Shown: positions 24,696 through 37,255 of the stretch, one piece after another
How positions within the stretch are numbered: the first letter of the stretch is position 1
Layout of the letters: every line of letters starts with the position of its first letter
Assembly (NCBI RefSeq): GCF_035594125.1
Contig: NW_026973734.1
Span: 310,001-374,000 of the forward strand
Direction: 5' to 3'
DNA from: Scylla paramamosain
Taxonomy: Eukaryota; Arthropoda; Malacostraca; Decapoda; Portunidae
DNA length: 64,000 bases
The notes under the pieces: model-generated
What the model was told of the DNA's origin: nothing
Databases searched by the model: none
The model's input: only the letters and a program-made list of their open reading frames with translations
Translations under genes and position numbers: made by a program

Positions 24696-27200
24696 TTTTT
24701 TTTTTTAAGGCTCACTGGCCAAGGGAAACAAGAGGAAAAAAGATCCCACTGAGGGGTCAGTCCTGAAAGAGATGTCAAGAGAATCATTGAAATTTGAAGG
24801 ATAGGTGTCTTAAAACCTCCTGCTTGAAAGAGTTGAAGTCACAGAAAGGAGGAAATACAGAAGCAAGCAGGAAGTTCTAGAGTTTACCAGAAAAGCGAAT
24901 GAATGATTGAGAATACTGGTTAACTCTTGCATTAGAGAGATGGACAGAATAGGGATGAAAGAAAGAAGAAAGTCTTGTGCTGCAAGGTTGCAGGAGGAGG
25001 GGCAAGAGGAGGGGAGGCATGCAGTTCGCAAGATTAGAAGAGCAGTTAGCATGAAAACAGCAGTAAAAGATAGCAAGAGATGCAACATTGTGGTGATGAA
25101 AAAGAGGCTGAAGACAGTCAGTAAGAGAAAAATTGATAACACAAAAAACTTTTGATTCCACCGTCTAAAATAGTGGTATGAGTGGAACCCCCCCCCCCCC
25201 CCAGTAATGTGAAGCATACTACATACATTGACGGATAAAGGCCCAGTACAGAGTTAGCAGCTGGGGGGTGAGAGAAACTGGCAGAGATGTCTCAGAATGG
25301 CTAGATTCATAGAAGCTGTCCTAGCTAGAGATGAGATGTGAAGTTTCCAGTTTAGATTATAAGTAAAGGACAGACTGAGGATGTTCAGTGTAGAAGGGGG
25401 GGACAGTTGAGTGTCACTGAAGAAGAGGAGATAGTTGTCTGGAAGGCTGTGTTGAGTTGACAGTTGGAGGAATTAAGTTTTTGAGGCATTGAACAATACC
25501 AAGTTTGCTCTGCCCCAATCAGAAAAATTTTTGAAAAATCAGAAGTCAGATAGTCTCTAGCTTCCCAGTGTGAAGTGTTTACTTCCTGAAGGGTTGGATG
25601 TCTATGAAAAGATGTCCAAAAGTGCAGGGTGGTATCATCAGCTCAGGAGTGGAGAGGACAAGAAGTTTGATTTAGATCATTGATGGATAATAGGAAAAGA
25701 GTGGGTGACAGGACAGAACCCTGAGGAACACCTCTGTTAATAGATTTAGAACAACAGTGACCCTCTACCAAAGGAGCAATAGAAAAGTCAGAAAAGAAAC
25801 TTGGGATGAAGTTACAGAGGATAGAAGCTGTAGGAAGGTAGTTTGGAAATCAAAGCTTTGTGCCAGACTTGATCAAAAGCTTTTGATATGTCTAAGGCAA
25901 CAGCAAAAGTTTCACCAAAATTCTTTAAAGAGGATGACCAAGATTCAGTAAGGAAAGGGAGAAGATCACCAGCAGAGCAGCCTTGATGGAACCCATACTG
26001 GTGATCAGATAGAAGGTTGTGAAGTGATAGACGTTTAAGAATCTTCCTGTTGAGGATAGATTAAAAAACTTTAGATAGGCAGGAAATTAAAGCAATAGAA
26101 TGGTAGTTTGCAGGATTAGAATGGTCACTCTTTTTAGGGAACAGGCTGAATGTAGGTAAACTTCCAGCAAGAAGAAAAGGTAGATGTTGACAGACAGAGC
26201 TGAAAGACTTTGACTAGGTAAGGTGCAAACATGGAGGTACAGTTTTGAAGAACAAAAGTAAGGACCCCATCAGGTCCATAAGCCTACCGAGGGTTTAGGC
26301 CAGTGAGGGCATGGAAAATATCACTGCGAAGGATTTTAATAAGTAGCATGAAGTAATCAGAAGGTTGAAGAGAGGGAGGAACAAGGCCTGAATCATCCAA
26401 GGTAGAGTTTTTAGCAAAGATTTGAGCAAATGGTCAGCTTTAGAAATAGATGAGATGGTAGTGATGCCATCAGGTTGAAATGAAGGAGGGAAAGATGAAG
26501 AAGCAAAGTTATTAGAGAAGTTTTTTGGCTAGATGCAAGAAGTCATGAAGGGAGTTAGATCTTTAAAGATTTTGATTTTTGAAGAACAGAGTTGGTATGG
26601 TTCAGGGCAGAAATATAAAGTGCATGAGATTCTGGTGATGGAAGGCTCAAGTACCTTTTGTGAGCCACCTCTCTATCATGTATAGCACAAGAACAAGCTG
26701 TGTTAAACCAAGGTTTGGAAGGTTTAGGTCAAGAAAAAGAGTGAGGAATGTTCGCCTCCATGCCAGACACTATCACCTCTGTTATGTGCTCAGCACACAG
26801 GGATGGTAATAGCTCCTCAGCTCCCTCTGATTAGCAGAGGCAAAATGCCAGAGCCACTTTCACTTAGGGGGATCCTAAGGAGGGAGTGGAGTGACAGGAC
26901 AAGATACAGATATGAGATTGTGATCAGAGGAGCCCAATAGAGAAAATAAGGTGACAGCATAAGGATTAGAGGTCAAGAATGTTGGGCGTATCTCCAAGAT
27001 GGTCAGGAATACAAGAAGGGTGTTGCACCGACTGCTCTTGGTCATGGAGGATATCAAAGTTAATTAAAGGCCAGTTTGCCAGGATGGTCAGTGAAGGGAG
27101 AGGAAAGCCAAAGCTGGTGGTGAACACTGAAGACTCCGAGAATGCAGGTCTCTGCAAAAGGGAAGAGAGTCAGAAAGTGCTCTACTTTGGAAGTTAACCA
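24696..27200 (-). mobile_element. LINE-A copy 2, inverted, 5'-truncated
   Basis: On the minus strand the element runs from about 27200 (SKVEHFLTLFPFAET, then [20 protein letters not shown]) through the linker and RT to a terminal poly(A), seen as poly(T) at 24696-24707 on the plus strand. The YADD tyrosine codon is TGA (near 25650). C-terminal blocks include ARVNQYSQSFIRFSGKL. Numerous stops and shifts; inactive. A poly(C) run lies at 25189-25202. Copies 1 and 2 face each other about 1.5 kb apart. Confidence 0.87.
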
Positions 27201-27847
27201 ACCAACAACACAATGGGACAAAACTCCAGCCTCAGCAGCATCTTGCACCACCACAACACAACACTCACTGAGAATCACTTATTACTTGTATGAGGCAAGT
27301 GTGGACACAACAACAGCAACTTGTGTAAGCAAGCTTGACAAGAACACCATAGTGCACCTCCCTGCATGAAGCTGAGGGGTGTATGCACGGCTGGAAGCCT
27401 CAACCTTCATCACCCAGCAGCTGCCACCTCTCTGTGAACCACCAACAGCCTGATGCAGAACTCAGGACACCAGTTCACACACTCAGCCACAGATCAAAGC
27501 ATTAAGCCAACTGTGGCTCTGTATTCTCAAACACTTTGGTGTTGTATCTTAATAACACTTAACTGGATGAAGTAGAAGTTATTGGATTTTCATGATTCTA
27601 ATGATACTTTAAAAAAGGATTTTCCACTAGTGAGAAAAATATCCAGGGGGAACCTGACTAATCATTTCTGTAAACCTTGGAGATTGTTGCAGTGAAAGCC
27701 CACAGTGTTTAAGAGTAGTGTTACCAAGCAGGGAAGCCTCAAGTCCAAGCAACAATCAGGTCCTGAAGAATACAGCCTCAGTGTTGTGGTCAGCAGTGGC
27801 AGAGGAGTGAGGGTGGTGATGGGAGGATTCTACCACTACTGGAAGTG
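27201..27847 (-). other. Possible 3' UTR of the minus-strand host gene
   Basis: Lies downstream of the stop at 27848-27850 and upstream of LINE-A copy 2. No AATAAA was found on the minus strand here, so the transcript end is unknown. Confidence 0.3.
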
Positions 27848-27930
27848 TCAAAGAGCTGTCTTGCTGGCATCCTGAACCATCTTCTCCAGCTCCAGGTCAG
27901 CCATCAGCTGCTCCAGAGGCTCCACTCCTG
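27848..27930 (-). CDS. Terminal coding exon of an unrecognised host gene
   Basis: On the minus strand a pyrimidine-rich acceptor (TTGCTTCCCCCCTACAG|CAGG) opens an 83-nt frame of 2 bases plus 27 codons including TGA. It encodes GVEPLEQLMADLELEKMVQ then DASKTAL and stop. The acidic, amphipathic sequence looks like a C-terminal helix. The exon upstream at 30742 ends with one base, and the joined codon GCA (Ala) keeps the frame. I do not recognise the family. It is the last of five exons whose phases all agree. Confidence 0.6.
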
Positions 27931-30741
27931 CTGTAGGGGGGAAGCAATAATGTAGGTTACCTGGCAGGGGACTATCATGTGACACTGCTTCACTAAGTCT
28001 GTAATAATAGTTTTGCCAGCTGAGGAAACAAGAACATGGTAACACGGCCACTGACCGACGCTGTCACTGGTCAGTTCATTGCCTGTCTTGTTTTGAAAAG
28101 TGTAGCTAAACTTACATATTTCTACTGAAGCCCTTACTTGACTATAATGTTTCTGAATATACAACTTACAATAATCATGTATTCTACATTATCTAATAGT
28201 TTTTGGTAGAAATAAAGCAACTTTTGCTGGGGATTCTAACCTGAACAGCACTGAATGCTTAAATCTAATGCACCTCCTGCCAAGTCAATGGAGTGTAAAA
28301 TATTTATGTATTTTAATCCTTTTTTTGCATATGGTGGTGGGAGAGCTCCACTGCTCCTGTGGGGGAATGCATGCCATCACACTGCAGCAGCATTTCAGCC
28401 AGCCTGTCCTGGCCACACAATGACTACACAGGTCAGTAAACAGGCCAGACAGTGGTGGCTTCAATAAGTGTTTGGGAATAATACAGTTATCATTTTGTCA
28501 AGTTTTAACCTTGCCACAGTCAGTGTGCTTGGGTGGTGCAGAGCAACAGTTTCTTAGTGGCTGCAGCATAAGTGACACGTTCCATAGCGATATTGTATGG
28601 GAGTGTCATATTGCACATTTAGTAAACATAGGAGATAAGCTGTAATCACCAAGTGTTTCCACATCCCTGCCACTACTTAGTGAACTACCCACAGCAAACC
28701 CATGACCACAGAGAGAGGGGTGACACAGTAGCAGCACTGAGTGGTGACAAGACCCATACTTGCCAGTCTGATATCACACACTGTGCCAAGGGCAGTACAT
28801 AACAGGCTGAGTGACACACTACGTGGCACTGCCTGTACTGCCAGGTGACAGCTGGTCTGGGTGACGGTGCAACACAGGGACCAGCGCCAGTCCACTTCCC
28901 ACTGCATTATGAGTATTATTGTTATTTTTCATGTTTTAGAATTCATATATGATCTTTATGCAAATGGAGAGAAGAAGAGAGAAAAAACTACTTAACACAG
29001 GCAAAATCACAAGGGTAGGAGTTGCAATCAAAACAATACAGGAATACAAATGGCAAGTGCCAAAATAATGTTTGGTGCTTCATGACAGAATTGTAAAAGT
29101 TTGCTCAGTGGCAGCCTGGTGACTGTTGAGAGCAGTGTCATGCATCCAGCAACTCACTCAAAGTTGAGGCCATCCACCAGAACCACTGACCAACACTCAT
29201 CTCTCAATTAAAGATAAAGCATTTTGAAAAGCATCATCTCATTTCTTTCCAATAATTTAAACAGATGTGCACTGGTATGGATTACATTATCTTTGCAATG
29301 GATGGCAGAAAAGAATTAACTGAAGGGCACACTGGAGTACTGTGACTTTACACAAGACAGACTGCAGTGGAGGGAACAGCAAGGATTACAGGTGTTAGGA
29401 GATGTGTGCAGAAGTGGCTGACAAAGTGTTGGGGAGGGGACACTAACACAAGAAGAGTCCAGAGTGAGGGCACAAGGCATCAGGATGCATACTAAATGTT
29501 ATGAAACATTGAGAGGATGCCCATCCTCAAATAACAGCAGGAGGACTGTGAGAACAAAACACCCACACACACGTGTCTACCAGAGTGGCCCACCGCTGCC
29601 TACACAACATCCCTCCCTCACTTTCACAGATGCCATTCTCCCAAAAAATCCCTCACTACCTGTACACATCAAAAGCTTTGGTACACCTGCCAGGAAATAA
29701 CTACAATGGGTATGACAAGCTGGCAACAAGTGTCTTGGACCACTGTGTCTGTGTCCTGTAGTCATGGCAAACATGTGTGCCATGGACAAGGAATGATTCC
29801 TTTAGTTAATTATGGTGTAGGAAATTCAGTGTTTTCAACTAGAAATTAAAAAAAAAAAATCAAAACAATCATTTAGAGTTTTTGCATGACTTGTTCCTTG
29901 GGCCATTTGAAATGTGCATTGTCACACACACCAAAAAATCACAACTGCCTGCTGGACTCATAAGAGCACTGGCCACCCCATTCCCCTGATCTTTAACCGA
30001 TCACTGAGAGGCACAGGCAGAGGAGGGCAGCCTGGACACTACAAAACTTCAGACAGGTATCAGGGAGGAATGAAATGATTCAAAGCCACAGACACTCATG
30101 GAACTTGCTGATCTGTCTCCTTCATGTCTTGGGAAAGGTGCAAGAAGGAAGAAGCCAGTCTGTTCCTAGTTTCTCTGTAAGTAATATAATGGTTTTGTTC
30201 TCTTCATCTGAATTGTTTTCATTCACCTGTGGTCTTGCAGTTAACAATATCTTGCAATTACTGTCCACCAATCAGGGAGTGAGAGCATCAGTCACCACTA
30301 GTGTTACCATGCTTGTGGCTATCATGCTGTGAATTTTGAAGCATGCATGAACATACAGTAAGAAGAGAAGACCAGGATCTGATTGAAAGAGCTTGAAAAA
30401 AAGACAGTCAAGGGAAGAAGATGGAGGGAAAGACAGTGAAATGGAGGTATGGAAACGTGGCAGAGCTACAAAGGACGGGAGGCACTGAGGAAGATGCAAG
30501 GGACAGAAACTTGTACGTGGTGCCAACCCCTAACTGTAAGGAAATGGCCACAAAAGAAGGTCTTGCAGCTGACAATATTTTGTACATACTGTAGACCAAC
30601 CAGTGTGTGAGAGCATCTATCAATTTCTTAATACTATTTGTGAATTTGAACCACACATGAACATACAGTATATCCCACCTGTACATGCATTCCAATATCC
30701 ATCCATCCATCCACACTGTACAGGCTGTCCCATACACTAAC
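27931..30741 (-). other. Putative intron, no element recognised
   Basis: Lies between phase-matched splice sites of the minus-strand gene. Contains an imperfect direct repeat (30236-30361 and 30566-30671) listed separately. No LINE or array recognised; short frames on both strands lack support. Confidence 0.4.
30236..30671. repeat. Imperfect direct repeat, two ~110-bp copies
   Basis: Copy one (30236-30361) and copy two (30566-30671) share TTGCAG-TTAACAATAT-like starts, GTGAGAGCATC centres and identical ends TGAACATACAGTA. They are separated by about 200 bp. Confidence 0.75.
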
Positions 30742-30849
30742 CTTGCTTGATGAAGGGGTGGTCGCACTCCTCCTCAGAAAACTCCAGTGTATGGTGTCGC
30801 CTGGCTGCTCTCTCCATATTCAGCACTGGGGAAGGCATCACACGGCTCA
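30742..30849 (-). CDS. Internal exon of the unrecognised minus-strand gene
   Basis: Acceptor GTGTTTGTAG|TGAGCC and donor TCAAGCAAG|gttagtg bound 108 nt (2 + 35 codons + 1). The frame reads SRVMPSPVLNMERAARRHHT then LEFSEEECDHPFIKQ with no stop; other frames are not needed. The preceding exon ends in G, giving GTG (Val) across the junction. The following exon completes GCA (Ala). Charged, mostly hydrophilic; no domain recognised. Confidence 0.6.
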
Positions 30850-30940
30850 CTACAAACACCTCACCTTCACACCAGCATCAGTAGGGCACATTACATAATT
30901 TCTGCTAAGCTTAATTAATTCGGTGATGTTTCATGTAGAG

Positions 30941-31137
30941 ATTTGAAAGAATACAAAGAACAGCCACTAAGATAGTGCCAGAACTGGATGACTTGACACA
31001 TGATGATAAAGATGAAAAGAAACTTGGACAGAAGAGAGCTTCCTAAATAACACACATCTTTCCACAAAGGAGTAGAGACATATGGAATGGAGAAATGTGT
31101 GAAAACCCCTGCAGCTTTAGGGTTAGTCAACCAACCT
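30941..31137 (+). mobile_element. LINE-B copy 4, short C-terminal fragment
   Basis: Reads FERIQRTATKIVPELDDLTH and, after a deletion, FPQRSRDIWNGE. These blocks match the C-terminal part of LINE-B copies at 15.3 and 44.7 kb. Both ends are truncated, and the intervening RRERGDL segment is missing. Confidence 0.7.
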
Positions 31138-31191
31138 GAGGAACCAGACAGAAATGCCCTTTTGTTATGGACAAGAGATGAACCTCAATAT

Positions 31192-31320
<129 letters not shown>

Positions 31321-31674
31321 TCCAAATAATGCAAACATATCTTTCCATGTAAATATATAAAGATATAGAATGGATTACAGGAGGAAGCAGTGAAAGGCAA
31401 AAGTGTACATCAATGAATAAAAAGGCTGGAAAGATACAAACACAGAAGCAGATTACAAACTTAGTGGCCATGGAACTTTTACTAATGAACAATTTGGCGA
31501 GTCTGTCTGTCAGTGACCTCACTATCACTAACTCATACACCTGTTGCTGTCAGTGGAGGACAGTGGAGGGGTGGGGGAAGGTACTGCTTCTTCACAGGGT
31601 GAGCATAGCTATAATCCGGGTCGCCGTGGGAGGGACGGTGACCCTGCCTGGCCTGCAGTTCCTGTCCCCGTGAC

Positions 31675-31788
31675 CTGCGGTGGGATGACGCACTTCTGGC
31701 CTCGTCCAAACTTTCTCGTGACTGGTAGTTGACTCTGTAATGGAGTGACTGCCACCCACCATGTCAGCCACAGTCTGGTAGTCCCCGT
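31675..31788 (-). CDS. Internal exon of the unrecognised minus-strand gene
   Basis: Acceptor CCCTGCCCACCAG|ACGGGG, with a branch-like CTGACTAAC some 25 bp upstream, and donor CACCGCAG|gtcacg bound 114 nt (2 + 37 codons + 1). The frame reads GDYQTVADMVGGSHSITEST then TSHEKVWTRPEVRHPTA. The split codon with the upstream exon is GAC (Asp). Another frame from about 31731 (NYQSRESLDEARSASSHRR) also looks protein-like, so the reading frame was chosen by phase agreement with both neighbours. Function unknown. Confidence 0.5.
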
Positions 31789-32434
31789 CTGGTGGGCAGG
31801 GTGGTGGTTAGTCAGCTTGGGGTGCAAACATATGGGTAAATAAGGGAACATATGGATGGATTTCTTTTAACCCTTTCACTGTGATAACCTTACCTAACCT
31901 AACCTATAATTGAATAATGCTAATTCATATGGTTCATCTTTGTTTATTAACCCCAACCTTAAATGTAAAAGCTGAAACAACAAAAATGCAGAAAAAAAGA
32001 GGAAACAAATTTCCTTAATATTTATGTAAGCACAGCGACGGGTCGTGCCGAGGTGAAAAGATCACGTAAATTCAATGAACCCTTTCCCTGCTGTCTGTCA
32101 AATCTTTCCTCAGTCACTCAGCACTCTGGCATGTCTGTTGCTGATCTACCCCAAACACTACACTACACTACACCAAAAATTGCAAAATCTATTCTTTTTC
32201 ATGCTCTCCTTTTTTGCACATGCTTATAAAGATTTCATACATACTTCTTAGTGCTGCAAATTGTTGCTTAATGCAGTGAAAGGGCTTAATTTATTATATT
32301 TTAAGTCACATTAAACTAATTAATGTAAAACAACTTATGCAAACCAAGAGCCACCAGTGCCAATGCCAGTTTATTGGTCCTGATGACTAACCTTGTCTTT
32401 TTCTTCCATCATTACTCATTAAGACTTTATTCCC

Positions 32435-32660
32435 TTATAAGAACATAAGAGCACAAAAACAACAAAAGCTGCAAGAAGCCATCAGCCCTACATAGGGCAG
32501 TCAGTCCCTGAACATGCCTACCTATTTTGATCAATCACCCTGGTTCATAAATTTGTGTAATCTTTTGAAACTCACTATTTACTTGGCATTAACAACCTCA
32601 TTATCATTCAATTACCACTCAATTTGAAAACAATCTTAATCCTCACGGTTTTTAAATCTA
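32435..32660 (-). mobile_element. CR1/L2-like LINE 3' end, copy 2
   Basis: The plus strand shows AAGAACATAAGAGCAC at 32442 and GCTGCAAGAAGCCATCAGCC, the reverse complement of the tail at 8.9 kb. On the minus strand the coding remnant corresponds to the last residues of the ORF (FKxRLxKFM-like) with stops. Sits in an intron of the minus-strand gene in the same orientation. Confidence 0.75.
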
Positions 32661-33232
32661 GCCATATTCCTGCTGCTTTGTCTCTCCTGTCCATCCATAT
32701 ACATGCCAGCCTAACACCTGCCTCAAACAATGGTACACTCAGACCAGGCTAAGAAGTGAACTGTCTCTTCCCCTTGTACTTTTCTCAATCTCCAAGTGTT
32801 AACTCCACACTAACTGGCACAAAACAGTAAGTGCTTTAGTCTATCTACTTTTCAATCTTAGGCACCTAATATAACAGTGTTTTATCTCCTTAGTTTAGGA
32901 GGAGTTCACAAGTGCACTATTGGTTTTGTAAGCTTGTCAGGAGCAAGTATTTTCACTTTATTTTCCAAGTATATGACCTGATGTGCTATGCCTAAGTTCC
33001 TGGGGTGTAGCAGAGTGGTCTACGAGATGACTGCTAACCACCAGGAGGTGACAGAACTAAGAGTATGAATGATGCGTGTATGAGAGTGTAGTGCTTTGCC
33101 TGGGCCACCCTATGAGGGATTGCCTGTCTGGTATATAGAGGGAGACAGGTACATTTTGCAGGTCTCCATTTGTGTTGGAGATAATCCCTGCACTGTTCTG
33201 AAATATTTGAGCTTCCCCTGACCATGACTGAC

Positions 33233-33355
33233 CTGGCTTGAAGAGGGTAGGGACTCGCAGGGCTCGGTTGTTGCCCAGGGTAGCACAGAAAGACACCAGG
33301 TCAGGCTCAGCAGGTGTGTCAGATTCAGTGGTGACCTCACTACTTGTCACCACAC
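33233..33355 (-). CDS. Internal exon of the unrecognised minus-strand gene
   Basis: Acceptor CTCCTTTCCCCTGCAG|GTGTGG and donor CAAGCCAG|gtcagt are both close to consensus and bound 123 nt (2 + 40 codons + 1). The frame reads VVTSSEVTTESDTPAEPDLV then SFCATLGNNRALRVPTLFKP. The first half is Ser/Thr/Glu-rich; the second half is more basic and hydrophobic. It is in phase with exons at 34073 and 31675. No domain recognised. This is the exon with the clearest splice signals in the set. Confidence 0.65.
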
Positions 33356-33723
33356 CTGCAGGGGAAAGGAGCAGATGTGTGGTGGTGATGGCTGTCTGTC
33401 CTCTATATAGTGAAAAGTGGCACAGTATAAAAAGATGGGTTGCAATTTATGAATGAATGAATTGACTAATTGCTTTCAAGGCACCACAGCTAGGGTCACA
33501 TGTCATCACATTAAAATATTAAGAAAATATGTGAAGAGAATTGTTGAATGTTCAGAAATATTTGTACATCAAAACTTCTGCACTGCAATGAACTGTAATC
33601 TTTATTTTTTTCCTTTTCAATGCATTTCTCAAGATTCATGATTTTCCTTTTTTTTATAATTCTTAGCTGTAAATTTTGCAGTCATAAATCACAAGAAATC
33701 ACAGGAAATGACAAATTATTTTA

Positions 33724-33725
<2 letters not shown>

Positions 33726-33780
<55 letters not shown>
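33726..33780. repeat. (CT)n microsatellite
   Basis: Uninterrupted CT array of about 55 bp inside a putative intron. Confidence 0.97.
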
Positions 33781-33783
<3 letters not shown>

Positions 33784-34072
33784 TGTTCCCTAAGGGATCC
33801 TCCTCCCACACTCCCAGCATCACCTTTAGTCAATAAATAAACATGAGTGCACTTTTGCTTAACACTCCATCACAGCACTCCATTACCATGCCATCACTCC
33901 CTGCCACACCATCACCCCTCCCCCCCTACCCTGGCAACACCACCCAGCCACACCACCTACCACCTCAACACTGTTTTGCACTAGCCACATCTTAGCTAAT
34001 CTCTTACATCACCTATAAGCCTTAAGCCTCCACACTCATCACACCACCACTCTCAGCTGCACTCCCACCCAC

Positions 34073-34192
34073 ACCGGCCAGACTTGGGTGTCGTTGGCCC
34101 TCCATTGGTGTGGCTGTGGGCGTGGTAGGTGCACACCAGCTCCTCATGGTTAGAACTGACAAATGAGCCACTTGCCTCCTTGCTGGCTGCAC
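34073..34192 (-). CDS. Internal exon of the unrecognised minus-strand gene
   Basis: The acceptor is CTGTACTGTCCTCAG|GTGCAG. Of two possible donors, GCCGGT|gtgggt gives 120 nt (2 + 39 codons + 1), matching the phase of the next exon through TGT (Cys). The alternative donor two bases earlier (CCG|gtgtgg) would create a stop at the junction. The frame reads AASKEASGSFVSSNHEELVC then TYHAHSHTNGGPTTPKSGR, a His- and Ser-rich stretch. No domain recognised. Confidence 0.5.
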
Positions 34193-34387
34193 CTGAGGAC
34201 AGTACAGGTGTGGTAAGGCTTTGACTTAGACCAGGTGTGTTAATTTGGTACCCTCTATTGGATCAGGTGTGTTAATTAGGTATCCTCTATTGGAGCCGGT
34301 GTGTGTATCCTTTATTTAATTAGGTATCTTGTACTGGTAGTGTTGTTGTTTTGTATGAGCTGAAGGTAGATATGCACTACGTGTCAC

Positions 34388-34442
34388 TTATTTTTGTTGC
34401 CCTTGGCCAGTGTCCTTCCTACATAAAAAAAAAAGAAAAAAA
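34388..34442 (+). mobile_element. LINE-A copy 3, 3' UTR and poly(A) only
   Basis: GTTGCCCTTGGCCAGTGTCC TTCCTACAT followed by an A-rich tail. Same 3' end as LINE-A copy 1 (23.15 kb) and, inverted, copies at 46.3 and 54.5 kb. An extreme 5' truncation. Confidence 0.8.
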
Positions 34443-35599
34443 GAATTTGATTATGTAGTGTTTATGTATTGTCTTTTGTATTATGTATTTTTATATGTAT
34501 TTAGTGTTATGTATCATCTCATTATGTAGCATGTATTATCTATTGTGCACTGTGTATTATTGTACATGACTTATTTTGCTGATATTTCACTTTGGTGGTA
34601 CTGCATCAAACACTGACTGACTGAATGACTCACTCACTCACTCACTCACTGTGAGCATTTGTGTGCATGCTGGTGTACATTCTTTGTGTCCTAGTTTCAA
34701 TGCAATTATGAATAACAAACAAAAAATAATGCACACTTTATTTTTTTTATTAATGGCAAGAAATATTTATAACAGAGAGCTTGTTATGGTCATTAATTGG
34801 GACTCTCTATCATAACTATTTTTATTATCACCATTATTGTTACAAATAATACTCCTATAACTGCAAATCTAAATGGAACCATGAAATAATAAGGAAAAGC
34901 AGAGGTCAGGAGAAGAAAATCAATCAAATAACCATAAAAGGAACTACTAGCAACAGACACACTAACAAACCCAATAAATTAAATAAATAAAATAAAACAA
35001 AACAAGAGGTCAAAAATCAAATATAGTGGGTCTTTGTAAATGAGGCAGCAGTCCCACAGGCAGCCAGTGTGAGCAGAGGCTGTGTGATGACAAGAGAGTC
35101 CTGCACACTGGTCATCTTTGTACAGTTGAGGTCATTAGCCGAGTGTACTCTTGCACTCACTTTCCTGATTATGTGTTTTCCTCTAGTCTCAAGTCTAAGG
35201 ACCAATCTATTCCCAGACTTTGTGAGGAGACTGTGAGCAGATCAGACAACTCCAGACTGAAGGAAATGTCAAGGCACAGGAAGCTTGACTTCTGACCATC
35301 ACCGCACTAACAACTATTGCTTTTCATTCATTTATCTTTTTTACTCTGGTCTTTCTTCCAGAGACCAACAGGGTTAAGAGTGTGAATGATGTGTGCATGA
35401 GTGTGTGGAGCTTTGTTTAGGCCATCCTGTGTCACATTTTTGGCCTGGTATACAGATGGGCAAATCTTTTTATCTTTACTCTATCCCTTCACACCACAAA
35501 GCTGTTCCAAAAAGGAAAGACAAAAGAGATGGAACAGCCAGCTGCGACCTCACTGAACATTTCACAACCTGCCTTTTAAAAATTCTGTTCTTTCACACA
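34443..35599. other. Unassigned AT-rich sequence with a short (ACTC)n run
   Basis: ACTC repeats at about 34612-34650. A segment near 35375-35460 (GTGTGAATGATGTGTGCATG onward) resembles 33057-33145 and may be part of an unnamed repeat. No gene recognised. Confidence 0.4.
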
Positions 35600-36621
35600 A
35601 CTCTACATGCACCTAATACATGCACACCCTTCACTCAAAATTCAAAATTATCATGGCGACTCCTACACCAGCCTCGGAGTCCCCAGGACAAATGTCCCCA
35701 GATCAGACTGCTCTTCTGGTGAGTGTCTTGACACCACCCTCAACTTTTTCTTCAATAACTTCTGCAACATTTGTGGCCTTACATCTTCTTTTCAATCTGT
35801 AGAACACAACCTCTCTACTAAACTTCATCTTTTCCTCCCAAAAACACAGGTGTCTGAGGCAACTGACAGTACCCCCTTCTTTGTTCCCCCCTACTTTCTC
35901 TATCATTTTCTGTCCAAAGCTAGATGTTGCAACTATGTGTACAACAACTTAACTTGCTCTTATACCCACACTCTTGAATCTTCTGGATTTTTCACCGTCT
36001 GGCTATGACTACAGTCACTCTAAAACAAAATTTATCTGTGCTGTATACCTCTCACCTACAAGTAACTCCTCTTCCTATAAAAATTCTTTGACTACTTAAC
36101 TTCTAAAGTGAGCACGTTCTGAATCTCTTCCCTTTTGTAGAGATCTCCATTCTTGGAGACTTCAATGTTCATTACTAATTTTGCCTTTCCTCTCCCTTCA
36201 CTGACCATCCTGGTGAACAAGCCTTTAACTCTGCTATCCTCCATGACCTAGAGCAACTGGTACAACACTCTACTTGTATTCTTGATTGTCTTAGAGATAT
36301 GCCCAACATTCTTGACCTTTTTCTCACCTCTAACCCTTCTGCTTATGCTATCATCCTATCATCTCCATTGGGCTCCTCCAATCACAACCTCGTATCTGCA
36401 TCTTGTCCTATCCTTCCAATCCATCCCCAGGATTCCCCAAAGTGGAGGTGCCTTTGTCATTTTGTGCCTACTGGAGCCAAGTAGGTATTATGCTGATTTG
36501 CCTTGGAATGACTACTGTTTCTGTGTCATAGGGTACCCATCTCTGTGTGCTGAGCGCATAACAAAGGTGATAGTATGTGCTATGGAGACATACAATCCTC
36601 ACTCTTTCTTTTGTCCTAAAC
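35600..36621 (+). mobile_element. LINE-A copy 4, endonuclease region
   Basis: Plus-strand blocks: [110 protein letters not shown]. These are the endonuclease and linker of LINE-A (Asp of GDFN and His of SNHN retained). Stops and a deletion near 36478 break it. It stops at 36621 where an unrelated insertion starts. Copy 5 at 37256 continues the same element and orientation. Confidence 0.82.
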
Positions 36622-37255
36622 CATTGGTTCCCAACCTTCATTACATTACTTGTTTACTGACTTTTCAAGTTTGCATTATCCATATCATCAAGTGAAGGCA
36701 CAGTACTATATATCTGCTATAAAGAAATAGTGGTAAACCCTATAAAGCAATCACTCAATTGCATAGCTGGCAATGATAATAAAAAATTTATCACAATAAA
36801 TAATAAAACAATGATGATAATGTTATCGGTGATAACTGATAATTCAGTAACTGGTGATAAATTTATCGCCAATAACTGATAACCAATAAATCTATAAATC
36901 CAAAATTCTGATAGTAGTGATAACAATATTGATATTTTAAGTAAAAAAAAGAAAAATCCAAGCCTTTACTTTTATCTTGATCTTAGAAAACTTAGAAACA
37001 TCTTCAAAAAATTGAAATTCAATGTTTATCCTGTCTCTTCACTAATGAAAAGTACTGTTTTAATTAAAATAACTACATTTGATTTTGAAAGTTAACAACT
37101 TCAACATGCTCATGTTCCTAAAACTACGTTACGAAGGGGGGATGCCGTTAGCAGCACTGTGTCATGGGTAGTGAAGATGGGCATTGGCAGCACTGAAATC
37201 AGGAAGGAGTGAGCTGGTACTCGAGATGAGACCAGAGGTGGGAAACACTTTGATT
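36622..37255. mobile_element. Insertion splitting LINE-A, possibly hAT-derived
   Basis: The left boundary reads TTGGTTCCCAACCTT, and the right part contains CAGAGGTGGGAAAC near 37223. Internal GATAACTGATAA and TTATCG motifs recur at 36830-36890. These resemble hAT-type ends and subterminal repeats, but no matching inverted repeat pair or 8-bp target duplication was established. Confidence 0.3.

Noticed and set aside
35150..35240. Splice-bounded minus-strand segment (CTGCTCACAG| ... CAGGAAA|gtgagt)
   Set aside because: In the phase required by the neighbouring exons it contains an in-frame TAA, and its ends are not symmetric with them.
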